Shown here piece after piece: positions 24,263-36,357 of a stretch of 64,000 nt of DNA. Positions within the stretch are counted from its first letter, which is position 1. Each line of letters opens with the position of its first letter. Source of the stretch: Sternotherus odoratus (Eukaryota; Chordata; Testudines; Kinosternidae); contig JAVMKO010000003.1 in assembly GCA_032164245.1 (NCBI GenBank), forward strand, positions 132,997,924 through 133,061,923, in the 5' to 3' direction. A program made the translations under genes and the position numbers. Under the pieces are notes generated by a model. That model saw only the letters and a list, made by a program, of their open reading frames with translations. It was not told the DNA's origin and searched no databases.

Positions 24263-24608
24263 GAGAAAAAGCAATGTATAACAGCTGAAATTGCATTAAA
24301 TTTTTTATGAAAAAGAGTGAACATAAAATTAAGATTAAAAAAAACTTTAATACAAATGTGAATCTAGTATTTAGTATTTCAAATGATAAAAGAAACCAGA
24401 AATAGACCTCTCTGAGGCCATAATTTATTAGTTCTCAATCAGTCTAATCCATCTAAGGAAAATACCACTCTAGTGCCTAGGTGCACAGGGAAACTGGTCA
24501 CTTTTTGGAGCTTACTATCTAACACAACATGTGTACTTGTCCTGACTTTTCCTATCAACCTATTTTTAAGAGTATGGAACGGTAGTGGGCTACAGCGTCA
24601 GTACACGG

Positions 24609-25081
24609 TGTGGCAGGGTGCTGGCCAGGAGTGACTGTGTCAGCCCTGCTGCTCCTTTAAGAAGAGGAAAGCCTCTGCAAGCCTCCCCTGCTAGGGAAGG
24701 CTAATCAGCCACCTGGGTGTAGCCCTGGGCTGCAGAGGGCTTAATGGGTCGCACCTGGCAGCCTCCCCAGGGGATGAAAAGCCTGGCAGGGTGGAAGCCC
24801 AGTGTGGTGGAGTGAGAGAGAGAGAGAAGGAGACAGAGAGAGAAGGTGCAGGAAAGGAAGTAGAGCTGGGAGGAAAGTAGCTGAGGCTAGGTGCCTGTTA
24901 GAGCTGACCGTTCCTGAGGCCAGCCCAGCTGAGGGCTGGGGCTGAGCTAAACCAGAGCTAACTTGTCGGTATTGCTGTAAATAGGTGGTGGGGGTTTGCA
25001 CTGTGAATAAAGGACACTGTTGGAAGCCAAAAAGGAGTCTCCTGCCTGTTGTTGAAGTGGGCGACAATCGGATCTCCTACA
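24609..25081 (+). mobile_element. Solo LTR of an endogenous retrovirus-like element
   Basis: A 473-bp unit beginning TGTGGCAGGG and ending CTCCTACA, with 4-bp direct repeats ACGG on both sides (24605-24608, 25082-25085). GTGAATAAAGGACACTG contains the polyadenylation signal AATAAA near 25005. A GAGA-rich block occupies about 24810-24842. No gag, pol or env sequence and no second LTR adjoin it, so it is a recombined solo LTR. It shares its start, length class and AATAAAGGACACTG block with the minus-strand LTR near 47 kb. Confidence 0.85.
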
Positions 25082-25084
25082 ACG

Positions 25085-26083
25085 GGTATTTTTTTTTCTG
25101 ATTTGTTGCAACTTCTGTCCTTGAGACCGGAATGTGAGTGCGCAGAAGACAGCAAAAAGTTGATAGCAAGTAATATGCTAAGTGACATTGCCCTCCTCAC
25201 CCAATTACTTGAAAGCCTTTGGGTTACAGAGCTCTGACATCATGCAAAGTTTATTTATTTTTTAAAATATTTAACCTTTTTTGAAGTTAATGTATGTATA
25301 TCTGATTTATTATCCATACCAAGGGTGGTGAAGTACATGGTTCAAGACTCTGATATAAAATTCCAGTATCAGGCATAATCTGCCTTTTTTTTTTTTTTTA
25401 AAGGAACTTCTCCTTCAATGGAGAAAGACTAAGGTGGAGATGAGGGGATATTCACTGAATATTAGTATTAATTATTATTTTAATGCTGGTCTCACTCTTA
25501 TTTTGAATCAAGTGACTGTACTGATAAAGGATTAGCCTGGACTTCTGATCATACTTTATGGTTACTAGTAATACTAGGCTCACAAATTGCTTAGAAGCTT
25601 TTCTGTTCTTCTATTACAGTTTCCTTGTTCCAGCACTTTCATCACAAATGCAGCATCTCCCTCCTAATGCTGTGCAGGTTGATAAAACAGTTGCCGAGCT
25701 GGAGTCCCTAAAGAAATTATTAATTATCTGGTTAATGTGCATCAGGCTGTGGGAGTGTGAGATTAATCACCAGTGCTGGGATGTGTTGCTGAAGTGGATT
25801 TTGGTTTTTCGTCTCCTGTCACTCGGTAATGGCTTTTCCTTCCTTCACCATCAGGTGAACAGGTGCGGAGATGCTGTATTTTCATTTTCCTGTAGTCAGT
25901 AACAGCCGGTGGCCAGGAGATGCCTTTTGCAGTCCTGCTGCATGAGCAGTTTACAACATGGAGTGCTAGCTGCTCAGAATGTTCCAGCTGCAGGAGATAG
26001 TGACAGCAATGATCCCAATCTTCTCAAATACACACATGCTTACGCACACATAGGGAGAGGCACCAGAAATCAGCACAGAACCA
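25085..26083. other. Mostly unique sequence, possible conserved block at 25660-25800
   Basis: A 114-codon forward frame covers 25558-25902, but its product (Leu/Trp/Cys-rich) shows no family resemblance. The strings AAATTATTAATTATCTGG and GAGATTAATCACCAG are homeodomain-like. I treat it as non-coding and possibly regulatory. Confidence 0.3.
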
Positions 26084-26085
26084 GG

Positions 26086-26190
26086 GACTGATTCTGACCT
26101 CACTTATACCATTTCTATGCTGGTGTAACTCCATAGACTTGAAAGGAGTTACTTTGGGTTGTAAATTACACCAAAGGGACCTCCGAGCAC
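26086..26190. repeat. Palindromic element, partial
   Basis: GACTGATTCTGACCTCACTT, TGGTGTAACTCCATAGACTT and GGAGTTACTTTG, then AAATTACACC. The GTAACTCC/GGAGTTAC inverted repeat around a central GACTTGAA matches the GGGCCAGATTCTGA-type palindromes of the window. Confidence 0.5.
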
Positions 26191-26804
26191 AGTCAGGCAT
26201 CTGAAACATATGTGGATGCTGGATCATGTCTGTATTCATATCTTATATTTATGTGCTCTACTTCAAAAGGAAGTCCGCCCGCAGCTCCTTATGTTTAATA
26301 AAATAAAACAAAACTCTGCCCTTCCAAAAGTAGCTATCATACCTCTGAACTGGAAAGATCTGAAGAGGCATTGGGATTATGAGGAGCCTTTTTACCCAAG
26401 TCACAGACTGAAGGAGGCGTCTTGATACACCTTATGTGTGTGTCTAGTAGACAACACAATCAACATTAAAGAAAGTATGTTTAATAAATATTAAGCTATG
26501 CGTGAATTAATCCGACTTCTCTTCCCATGGTGGGAGAGTCAATGGGGGTCCTAAATCAGACTCTTAGATTAGGGATTAAGGGACTTCAACTGCACATATG
26601 ATCATTAATCAAGAACAGTGGCCAGGTTATATAAATAGGTCCTGCAGTTACTTTGGAGCCCCCTGCTGGATAGCACAAATTTACCCCACATCTCACAGTG
26701 ACCTGAATCTTCCAGCTGGAGTAGTTGCTCTTTAAAATTTACATTTTTTTTTTAGTGGAACACCAGGTGCTTCCATGGCAGACCCACCAAGGGGGAAATC
26801 CTTA

Positions 26805-27083
26805 GGATATGCCTACACTACCCACCGGATTGGCAGGTAGTGTTCACTTTATGGGGATTGATTTATCACGTCTCGTCTAGACACAATAAATCAATCCCCA
26901 CATCAACGCGTGTACTCCACCTCGGCAGGAGGAGTAAGTGGAGTTGACGGGGGAGCTGCCACCACTGTGAGGACAGCCAGGTAAGTCAAACTAAGACACT
27001 TCGACTTCAGCTATGTGAATAGTGTAGCTGAAGTTGCATATCTTAATTTGACACCCCACCGGCCCCAAAGCGTAGCTCAGGCC
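26805..27083. mobile_element. PIF/Harbinger-like non-autonomous element
   Basis: TTA occurs at both borders (26802-26804, 27084-27086), the 3-bp target duplication typical of PIF/Harbinger. The left end reads GGATATGCCTACACTACC and the right end GTAGCTCAGGCC, a degraded inverted repeat. Inside, ATTGATTTATC/AATAAATCAATC form one hairpin (near 26860-26895), and ACTTCAGCTA/TAGCTGAAGT another (27004-27013, 27025-27034). The second hairpin recurs in the 51-kb element. It is non-coding. Confidence 0.65.
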
Positions 27084-27089
27084 TTAGTA

Positions 27090-29110
27090 ATAGTTGATGA
27101 TGAAGGAAGAAAAAAAGCTGGTTAGAGACAAAGCCTGTTTACCTTAGAAGAAAGGTCCTTCGAGGTCACTGGAACTGCTTGCATTAGGAATGCAAGAACG
27201 GATTGCCTCCTACTTAGGAAGAAAGGGAGGTTGGGGACAAGAGCACAGCACCCATTCAAACAGCAGGTACCTGATGGATAAAAGCAAAGACTGAATCTCT
27301 TTCATGGCCCTCTACTCCTAATTAAATAACAAGTTATAAATTGTAGAATAATAATGATTAAAATAATCCCCCAAAATGCTGCACTAAAACAATTTTAAAT
27401 TCTAGTAATTTGGGACTGTTCTTGCAGAACTCTGTAAACATTTAATGTAAAGGTTTCCAGGCTCTTCCCCTTCCCAAACCTTAGGTAATGACTTAAATTG
27501 ACCTAGCTTTATTGACATCAGTAGAGCTGAGAATCAAACCTCATTTTTAACCGTCCCCTTGATGATGATGCGGAACACCCTTTTGGAACGGGTATGTATT
27601 CTCCTGTTGGCTTTTCATTTTGATGGCTATATATCCTGTGTATTGCCTTTCATCAGCACAGATGTTTCTTTTTCCTGGGCTGAACTAGTGGCTTCCTCCC
27701 AGGTGAACTGAAGCCTTTGAATGACCTTGCCATTATAAGCAGGTAGAGATGCATATGTGTTTGAGGTAGCATTACATTATGCCATCATACAGCATTTGCT
27801 GTTGGTATTGCGCTTGTCCTTAATCTCTCTGCAGCTAAAGGTGTTACCTTGGGAGGCGAGAGAGATGGTGAACAGTATTCTGTGCCGAATGTTCTTTATA
27901 CCAGTTCTGTGCTCTAGGTTGGAAACCTTTTAGAGCCCCATTATGTTCATCACCATAAACATCTATTTGTTTAGCAGGCTAAGGTGTAACTTAACATAAA
28001 ATGTAGATGACCCATTTGTGTTTAAAAAATCCTAACCAGCCAGTCAGCATGGCAGTAGGGGTGTTGTAAGCATTAAGCAGTCCTCAGGGCTTCATGTTCA
28101 GTATTTGCATCCCAGTTGTTTGGGTTCCTGCTCCTCTTAGAGCTTCCTGAGCTCATTCTGATAAATTAAGCCAAGTTTACTTTGTTAAGCTCAGCAGTTC
28201 CCAGCAGTCAAGAGATAACAGGGGGGAAAATAGGATCTTTAGGAGACAAGACACAGCTTTCTTTCTGTACCAGGAGGCAAGTAGTCTTTTGGATGACTGT
28301 ATTTGATATTAACATGTTCATTTGCATATATGCACATGCACACACATGCCCAGAAAGTATTTTTAAGGAATGTTCAATTTGACAGACTAAACCATAAAGG
28401 CAAACATTAACCCACTAGACTCTTCTGGAGCCATTGCTGTTTGAGATATAAATGTAAGTTGAGGCAGATTTTCACACACCATCACCTTGACTGTTTGCAC
28501 AAACCAAGTAATTGCACATGCAAATAGCTAATTAACAAAAAATTAGCTGATCTGATGCAATCTCAGTTATTGTTAGCATATATTAGGCATGTAGTTATGT
28601 GTGTATTTGCAAGCTTATTTTATGTGGAAAATGACCCATTGTATTTGCCAGCAGTTTTTTTTAAATGTAGGTTTATTGTAGTTTAAGGGTGCGATTTTCA
28701 AATACAGCTTTTGCAGATGCAGTTTTAGTAAAGTGACACACAACTGGGTAAAAAATACAGGCTTCTAAAGGCACAGACCTCTTGAATTCCATTTTGAAAA
28801 CATTTTTCCTTAGCCCTGTTCTTTTTCTTCCCCTACAAAATACCAGAAACTTTTAAACTATGTTTTGGACCCTTGACTAATTTTAAACTGTATATTTTAA
28901 TTTCTCTGCTGGAAATCTAAGCAAATAAGGCGGGGTTTGTTGTTGTTGGTTTGTTTTTGTTTTGTTTTGTTTTTTGTAAAAGAAAAGATTTGAAAAAGGA
29001 CACACACTTAGTTCTGGAGTTAACTTTGATACCAGGGTGATGTTTGCACTCAGCTAGTTAGAGCTGGGATACTTTTCCAAAGCCCTGCTCTGTTCTTGCC
29101 CATCCTCAAA
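27090..29110. other. Unannotated sequence
   Basis: No supported gene. A GTT/GTTTT-rich low-complexity tract lies at 28936-28977. A fragment ATTGACATCAGTAGAGCTGA near 27512 resembles the palindromic core. Confidence 0.5.
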
Positions 29111-29119
29111 CATTTACAT

Positions 29120-29540
29120 TCCGTGTATAGACTTTTATTACATGTAGTCTCTTATTCAGAGAACCCAAAGCACTTTAGAAAGAAAGTAATGAGTTAGGTC
29201 CTGATAGTGCAGTGACTTGTGTTGGCAAAAGGAACAGCTGTTATGCGCTCAGCAGTAGCTCTGAAGCAGCCTTTGGATATTAAAATCTGTATTATAAAGA
29301 GAGGAAAACTTGGCCAGGGCACTAGGGATCTATCTTCAAAAAGTGCCATAAACTCTTTTTCACCTAGGTAGCCATTAGACGGAGGCAGAAGGGACCTCAG
29401 TTTAGCATCTCATGCAAAGGACAGCACTTCTAACAGCACACTATCCACCTAGTGGTACTTCAGTGTAGTATTAGTCCTGGTGTAATAATAGAACCTTCTG
29501 ACCTGGGGGTCAGAATGCTACTAAGTGAGCTGTCCTGAAA
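29120..29540 (-). repeat. Ancient interspersed repeat fragment (SINE/LINE 3'-like)
   Basis: AACCCAAAGCACTTTAGAAA on the left, then GGCCAGGGCACTAGGGATCT, AAAAGTGCCATAAACTC, GGGACCTCAGTTTAGCATCT and ACAGCACACTATCCACCTAG. I recognise this order (gccaggg, aagtgccatgg, gacctcggtttaacgtctc, cagtgtccc) from an old vertebrate interspersed repeat but cannot name the family securely. Confidence 0.45.
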
Positions 29541-29544
29541 TACA

Positions 29545-31420
29545 CAGGAGGCCTCATAAACATGAAAAGAAAATGTATTTAAAGATACCCTTTTAAAAAA
29601 AAATGTATGAAGGCCAAGAGTGGGGAAACCTCCCACACTTCATGCCTGAAAAGAACCTTGTAGAAAAGCATTCAGTGTGCAGACCCCCTGTTCTCTTTAA
29701 AAATCTGTGTTGTGGCTATGGTGGATGTGGGAATTCAAGAAGTAAAGTGGGATGCTTGCTGTGCTGCTTGCATGCCTATACCCAGAATGCTTTTCAAAAT
29801 CATAGCCTCCTCTTATCAGCGCTAGTGTCCGAGCTCTGGGAGCAAAACTGAAAAGCTTGGGCATTGCAACTGTGTGCAGTTCCCCCCCCCCCCTTCCCCT
29901 CCAGTGCGTGTGTGGCAATTTAAAGATACAGAATTAATTGAATGACAAATTATGATTAGCCGGGAGCTGAGGCCTAACTGCTACAAAGGGGGACTGGGAG
30001 TAGGGGAGTGGGATGTGCGCTTGGTTTATTTTTGGTCATGCCAGATTTTCACCTCTCCTTCCCTGTCGCTCTTTAAAGGGATAGCGAGAAGCTAAAGACC
30101 CAGCCATTGGTTTTGCTAAAAATTGTTGCACGACCAAGTATTTTAGATTTTCATACACATTTTTTTTAATGTATAAGATTGAGTTTTGTTTTTGGAAATA
30201 AGCAAGTCCTGAGGATAGTGATCTGTAGTTGGAACTTGCATTTTTGCTTCCCTGATTGGTGAGTCTGCATACTAACAACACCCTGTTAGTTCAGGGTACT
30301 GTGTTTTAGCAATAGCCCTGCAAACAATCAAACATTGGGATAGAGAGAGATGGTTTTATACTGTGGCGAAAATGTTGTGGAGAGATGTCCCTTAAAAAAA
30401 TGAGCTTCATCCTATATTTTTTCATATCCTTGTTCTCCATTTCCTTGTAATGTAGGCTGTGACACTCATCAGAAAGCAAAAGAAAAGAACCAGGGTCTAG
30501 TAGTAGAAGAGTAATTCTTTTGTCCCATAACTGCTTTATTTACAAAGTCTAGACTGGGAGTTTCAAAATGTCACCAGTCGTAACACCAGACTTACTACAC
30601 AATGATTTATTTTTTCCCCAGTAAATCAACAAGTATGCTGTACTGACATTTAAGTTTTGAGATATTTGTATATTCCCGGTGCAGGAGTTGAAGCTTCTAG
30701 ATTTGCTGCTGCTGGCTAAGAGACACACAGATGCATTATTAGGGATAAGTTGGTTTATCTCCTTTGACACTTTTCTGATATCTCTTGATCATTAAGAGCT
30801 GGATTAAGTGGGAAAAACATTACTTACATGGATGTTATGTAGCTTATGCCTCAGATCTTTTATGAGAGAGTTTGGGTGCTTAATGTCTTCCAATTCAGAA
30901 AGAAAAATCGAAGTCTCGTGTGCGGCTTCATTCTGTCAGGTGGTGAGACAAGGTTTAGGTTAGCACTTAAAGGGAACATGTCAATTTGAAAGTCACATTT
31001 CCAACTGAAAATTTTGTACCTTCTTTTTAAGAATAGTAACACTTAGGAGGACTTTAAATGAAAGAGATTGGAGAAGAATTTTTTCAGTTTACTTATTGGA
31101 TTTGATGGAGTTTTTTGTATACTATAGTCAGTTTCACTCTTAGGCTGATGCTCACTTGCACTTCTTGTGTCATGCACTCGCATGATGACATCACTCTGAT
31201 GCGCTGCTCTGCTGGGAGCTTGTTGCACATTCTGCCCAGGTCCTCCAAGAGGGGAGTAGCACCAGCAGCAGTAAAGCTGAAACAAAAAAAGAAGGGGAAG
31301 GAGGCAAGTATGTGCACAGAGAAAATATGGGAGGGGACTGGTGGACCTGAGCATGTTCAGTGGTTCAGTGAGGCTCTCCTGGAAGACCTTTCTGAATTTC
31401 AGCAAAACCCTTATTGTAAA
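29545..31420. other. Unannotated sequence
   Basis: No gene found. A poly-C run (29882-29893) interrupts it. The 31043-31429 interval is open on both strands, but the product has no recognisable features. Confidence 0.45.
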
Positions 31421-31421
31421 T

Positions 31422-31441
31422 TTAATTAATTAATTAATTTC
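31422..31441. repeat. TTAA/AATT simple repeat
   Basis: Four to five copies of AATT in a row. Confidence 0.8.
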
Positions 31442-31749
31442 AAAGTTAGGGTACACTATTAAGAGTGAGCCATTTGAAACTTGATTTTAGTTTTTTAAAT
31501 TAGTCAATTTAGTCTAGTCAGTTAGTCAGTTGACCCTTCAACTGAATGTAGATCTCAGCCGCATGCCCTTTTGGCCCATCAGAGAGGCAGACTGTGTAAA
31601 CCCAAGGGGTATTTAAGGCATTCCTCCGTTGATGGAGTGGCAAGGAGGCTATTGCATTGCTTCAGTCAATTAGCAGAAACCAGTAACACTGAAGAGATCT
31701 GGCCCATGAACAGATATATTCTAGCTATTCAGAGCATCGAAACCTTGAT

Positions 31750-31990
31750 TTTTCCTTATTATAACAGCTTTCCCTTCTGTAGCACCTTTTCAGCTGAAGA
31801 TCTCAAAGCACTTGACACAGACTAGGATTCACTATACCCCTTTGGAATATGTGTTACTATACTTATTTTATAGGTGGGAAAACTGAAGAATGGACCAAGT
31901 TAAGTGATCTTCCAAAAGCCATCCATTGAGTCATTGGCACTGCAGAGGCAGCACTAGAAACTAAGAAACCTAGCTTCCTGGCTGCTGCTT
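31750..31990 (-). repeat. MIR/CORE-type SINE, nearly complete
   Basis: Plus-strand order is GTAGCACCTTTTCAGCTGAA, GATCTCAAAGCACTTGAC, ATACTTATTTTATAGGTGGG, AAAACTGAAGAATGGACC, AGTTAAGTGATCTTCC and GCACTAGAAACTAAG. These are tail, core and head in reverse, with the usual spacing. Divergence is high. Confidence 0.7.
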
Positions 31991-34725
31991 TTACGCATAC
32001 TTTCTCTAATCATGTTGGGTGAAATTCATCCCCACGCATGGTCCAGCACAAGACCTATCTACCACTTAAATAAACTTAAGTTCTCAAAATAGGTGCTGTG
32101 CAAGCCCTCTGCACACTAGTCAATTTCATTCACAGTCCATAGTTCATTGGGTGTTTTGCGTTAGGAAAGACAAAGGACTGCATAAGCAAAGTTGTCCTGT
32201 GAGGAAAAACAGGACTTCAGTATAAAAAGATTTTGCATATTAACTATGTATCAACATACAAATAGGAAAATAGAGGCCTGGTGCTTCTTTGTGTGTATCA
32301 AGGTAAACTGATGTAAGCCAGGTTTAAAGCAATGTAAAGGGTGGACACACAAAGTTTCACCAGTTTAATTAAATTAGTACAATTACACTCAGATTATCTT
32401 TCTTTTCTGGAACATGCTTTCACTATCTTAAAATAAGAATAAGGGTAACTGTCGAAGAAACAGAAAATCTTGTTAAGCACCTATACTTTTTACTATTAGT
32501 TAGTTACAGGACATCCTTAGTGAGTATCCGAGATTGTGTGGTTTCATTTTTCCTTCCTGGAATTGCTGCTTTAGCTCTGTACTCGCTACCAATGTTGATC
32601 AACAGAATCAAACATGAAAGCCTGATTTAAAGTCTCAGTCTCTTTTTCATCCTATAGTTGGAAATGTCTTTTAATCTTTTAGATGTTCCTAAACATGGCA
32701 ACAAGCATGGCTCTGCAACAGATGCAATTCTTTCTAGGTCTCTAGGTAACATTTTAACCTGTGTAATGTTCACAGCACAGCATTGTAAGTAATATTCCAG
32801 GAAATACGCTGCTGCTTGTTAAAAAGGATAGGACCCCAGAGATGCCTTTAAATATGCCTGTAAAGTGAGAGGTGCCAAGAGAAAGATAATATGGCTGATT
32901 ATAGTTATTTACCTTACATTTTCATTCGCCCTTAACTGGGTGTAATTTAGGGGCATGAAATCTCTTATTGGAAGTGTATTTGCATTAAACAGCTCTAAGC
33001 AACCATGAAAGTGCAGAAGCTGAAAAATTGACAGACTGGGTTCCTAGAATCCCAAAGTAGCATTTTTGTAATAGGCATACAAACAAATCAAATAAACATG
33101 TTTTGCTTCAATGATTTAAAGAATATGGTCTTTGGAGTAATTTGTCTTCTTTTTTTTTTAACTATCATTTCTAACCTTTTCATTGCCTATCTCTAGTTTG
33201 CAGCTCCTCCTAACAATCTGCAGCAATTTCCAAACCAGCTGTTGGGGTTGCATAGCACTGTGCCTTTGTTTAGATTTCCATGAGCTATCAAATCAGCCTC
33301 TAAAGGGGATTACCTGGACAGTATTGTTTTCCAGGTCTGCATCTTTAAACAAAATGTTTCATGTCTGTGGTTTCATTTAATAAAATAAAAATATTGTAAC
33401 AATAATCAGGCTACACAAAGTTCAACCCTGCAAAAAAGGTACCGCTTCTTTAGCAAATATCATAAATAAACTGTGAAAACTGAGGATCCATTTAAACAGT
33501 CTGGTTTTCTGGGAGAACTAAAGTTTAAAAAGAGGTCTTTCTATAGTAAGCCTGAAAAACTTCCAGTTTCCTGTTAAACAGCTGCCATCTTCTATCCCAG
33601 AGGTGGCTGCATTTCAGTGGTGAATGAAAAGATCTGTTTGTATCCCTTACTTACTTCACAGGGAGGATGGAAGATTTGCTTAATTAAATTTCGTCAAGAG
33701 TTTTGTGATCTTTGCATGAAAGAAGCTATTGAATTCCAAAGACTTAGTAGTATTTATTTCAATGCATTATGAATTTGTAAGTGGAGGAAAATTGGCAAAA
33801 CTTCCTTTTTCATAGATATAAAGTGGAGTTTTTAAGAAGCCACAAAAGTAGCATTATTATTTAGACATAGAGATGTGTACTTGGGTTTGAAAATCTCTGC
33901 TTATTTGACTGTGAATATTAGTCGCAGTGTTAAGTTTACTTGTGCTACATCTCATGACAATACATATCCCTGTAAGTATCTTATGGTATTCACATTTTAT
34001 ATTGTATATGCTCCCCTTTATTGAAATTAATTTAGGGTCATGAAAATGTTGTATCTAAGTGTCAGTCTGCTACTTAGCTCTTTTCAGTACAAAAGTTATT
34101 AACTGTACTTGCGTTTCTTCTTCTTTTTTTTTCTTACTATTTTGCAAACACAGTAATTTTAATTAAGTCTTGTCAGTCCAGATCTAATGAATACATTTGC
34201 ATCTTCATGAGGTGAACTTGACTCAGAAATTGTCCCTCTTGTGGTGTGGCTTATGATATCGATTTAAGGACTTCTTATTTTGTTTAAGAAAGTTTCTTGT
34301 GGTTTGTTCTGATCTTACTGGAGTTAAGCCATCAATATTATCCTAAAGGATCACTGTACAATGCTTATTACAATTTACGTATAGGCAACAGATAAGAAAA
34401 TTCTAAAAAGAGACTGGGTTTCTTCCTGAATATATAATTCACTGTACTGGTATATGACAATCTTTACCGTGAAACAGTTTCAAAGTTGGCCTGTCAATTA
34501 GTTTATATCAAATAAATCAAGAAATCACCCTCACCCCTTCTAATAAAAACAAAACAAAACACACTTTGCCAAGCCAAACAATTAACTGAGAAACACATTG
34601 CATAACATTCAATCCCAACAAACCCTAATTAAATCAGTCTTTTGCTCATGCCCATCTCCACCAGGGCAGATGAGGACAGATTACTACCCCCAAGCAATCA
34701 GGGGACAGGCAGCAGGCTATGACAC
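31991..34725. other. Unannotated AT-rich sequence
   Basis: No supported gene, RNA or mobile-element termini. Poly-T tracts lie near 33148-33160 and 34120-34132, and an AAAACAAAACAAAACAC tract near 34546-34562. Confidence 0.5.
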
Positions 34726-34729
34726 AGCA

Positions 34730-35408
34730 CAGTGTTGCCAACTCTCAGGATTTTATCACCAATCTTGTGATAGTTGGCGTTTTCTTCAAGCCCCGGCTCT
34801 GGCTGTCAGCTGAGAATCTCAGCTTTCATTTTAAGAAGATAAAGTAAGTTTCTAGCCCTCATGATTACAGAGAGAAGCTTTAAAATGTGGGTCTTAATGG
34901 CAGTGGCGGAGTTAGAGTTAGTGAGGCCCTGTGCGCAGCTTGATTTTCGGGGCCGCCCCAGGACACAGCGAGGAAAAAGAACATTCTCTCTTATCCTTCC
35001 GTTTCTTATTCTTTTTTTTCTTCCTTCTCTTCCTATATTAGAATGGGAAGTAAATGAAAATAAAATGAGGTACCTTGATTGGGGAGGGAGGGGGTTAGGG
35101 TGCAGAAGGGTGTGTGGGGGTCAGGCATTGGAAGGCAGTTTGCGTGCTCGGTGTAGGCTCTGGGCTTGGGCAGGAGGTTGAGAGGGGGTGAGGGGTTGGC
35201 AGTTGGGGTCAGGTTGAAAAATGAGATTTGTCCTGCATTTTGGGGAGCTCGCCCATCATTGGGGAGCCACATGCCACCGCAGAGTTGGTTTCATGGTAAA
35301 TCCACTTCTGCTTAAAGTTTTAACAATCAGAAGGCAAAGAAAAAGAAACCCAAAACGTAGTGTGTTTAAAATCTCATGATTTTTGAATACTTGAGGTTGG
35401 TTATACTG
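34730..35408. mobile_element. Outer hAT-like element, split by a second insertion
   Basis: The left end is CAGTGTTGCCAACTCTCAGG. The right end, GAGGTTGGTTATACTG, is its degraded inverse (CAGTATAACCAACCTC). Interior landmarks ATTTTATCACCAATCTTGTG and AAGCCCCGGCTCTGGC lie left of the insertion, and AAAATCTCATGATTTTTGAA lies right of it, as in fuller copies of this reptile repeat. I see no matching 8-bp flank duplication, so the superfamily is uncertain. Confidence 0.6.
34901..35310. mobile_element. Inner hAT-like element nested in the outer one
   Basis: The left end is CAGTGGCGGAGTTAG. The right end, AAATCCACTTCTG, inverts to CAGAAGTGGATTT, with 9 of 13 positions matching. The flanks CTTAATGG (34893-34900) and CTTAAAGT (35311-35318) match at 6 of 8, in line with an aged hAT target duplication. 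It carries CTGTGCGCAGCTTGATTTTC-type sequence and no transposase. Confidence 0.65.
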
Positions 35409-35419
35409 CCACCGTTGCA

Positions 35420-35530
35420 ATCTTTGGCCCCGATCCTGCTAGTGCATACATCTACGCTCTTAACTTCAGCGAGAACACTCAGGTGCCTAAAGTTAAGTAC
35501 GTATGTGAGTGCTTTCATGATCAAGGGTAA
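35420..35530. repeat. Palindromic-family fragment
   Basis: CCCCGATCCTGCTAGTGCAT, then GAGAACACTCAGG, CTAAAGTTAAGTACGTATGT and GAGTGCTTTCATGATC. It matches the CTTAAGCATG-stem palindromic family in decayed form. Confidence 0.4.
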
Positions 35531-35568
35531 TGTGCTAAAATAGTAGTCACAATTTCCCTTAGTCACGT

Positions 35569-35587
35569 GGGGGGGGGGGGGGGGGGG
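35569..35587. repeat. Poly-G run
   Basis: Nineteen consecutive G residues. Run lengths of this kind are unstable and often misassembled or miscalled. Confidence 0.9.
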
Positions 35588-35680
35588 AAGGCGTCATTGT
35601 TCCTGGACATATGTGCATCCACTGTCCTATCTATTTTAAAGCACTTTTATATGGCCTCCATCACCACAGTATCTTCATCT

Positions 35681-36357
35681 GGGGTGAAAGTAACTGAAGG
35701 GACTTACTGGTATGCAGGGCCAGTGTCCTGAGCAAGGTGGGTGGAAGGGGCGGGGCCTCTAAATCACCAGGCTCTTTAAATCTCCACTGGAGCCCAAGGG
35801 CTCCCAGCTGCTGCCACTACCCCGGGGCTCCGGTGGTGATTAAAACGGTCCATGTCTCCGGCTGCAGTAGTGGTGGCTGGGAGCCCCAGTTCTATTAAAT
35901 CACTTCCGGAGCCCCATGGTACGATGGCAGTGGCCCGGAGCTCTGGGGCCCTGGCAGTGATTTAAGGGGCCAGGGGCTCCCAGCAGTGTCTGGAGTCCCT
36001 GGCCCTTTAAATTGCTGCCAGAGCCCTGGGGCTCCTGGCTGCTGCCACTACCCTAGGGTTCCAGCAGCTGGGCTCTGGCGGGGATTTAATGGGGCAGAGG
36101 CGCTGTCTGGTGCCTAGGACTCTTTTAAATTGTCCACCTGGGAAAGCTACCCCCTGCCAGTACGGTCAGCTGTGTACCAGCTCTTGCCAGTACATAGGGT
36201 GACCAGATGTCCCGATTTTATAGGGACAGTCCCGATGTTGGGGTCTTTTTCTTATATAGGCTCCTATTACCCCCCACCCTCTGTCCCGATTATTCACATA
36301 TGCTGTCTGGTCACCCTACCAGTACACCATATGGGACCATACCGGCTTACTTTCACC
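35681..36357. mobile_element. GC-rich DNA element with GGGGTGAAAGTAA ends
   Basis: The left end GGGGTGAAAGTAACTGAAGG is mirrored on the right by GGCTTACTTTCACC, giving an inverted repeat of about 11-14 bp. The interior has repeated and inverted blocks such as GGGCTCCCAGCTGCTGCC (near 35788), GGGCTCCTGGCTGCTGCC (near 36028) and GCTGGGAGCCCC, separated by TTTAAATC-like spacers. No target duplication is certain and no transposase is present. Confidence 0.55.
36197..36316. mobile_element. 120-bp TA-target MITE (GGGTGACCAGA ends)
   Basis: It begins GGGTGACCAGATGTCCCGAT and ends CTGTCTGGTCACCC, with TA on each side (36195-36196, 36317-36318). It contains ATAGGGACAGTCCCGATG, GGCTCCTATTACCCCCC and a second CTGTCCCGAT. 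It lies within the GGGGTGAAAGTAA element. A second, interrupted copy lies near 63 kb. Confidence 0.85.

Noticed and set aside
24810..24842. GAGA tract as an independent regulatory element
   Set aside because: It lies inside the plus-strand solo LTR and is most simply part of that repeat.
31043..31429. Overlapping frames of 120 codons (reverse) and 104 codons (forward)
   Set aside because: No domain, no codon bias I can see, and no splice signals that would extend them.
35569..35587. 19-G run as a regulatory or telomeric signal
   Set aside because: It is a simple homopolymer of uncertain length with no telomeric repeat units around it.
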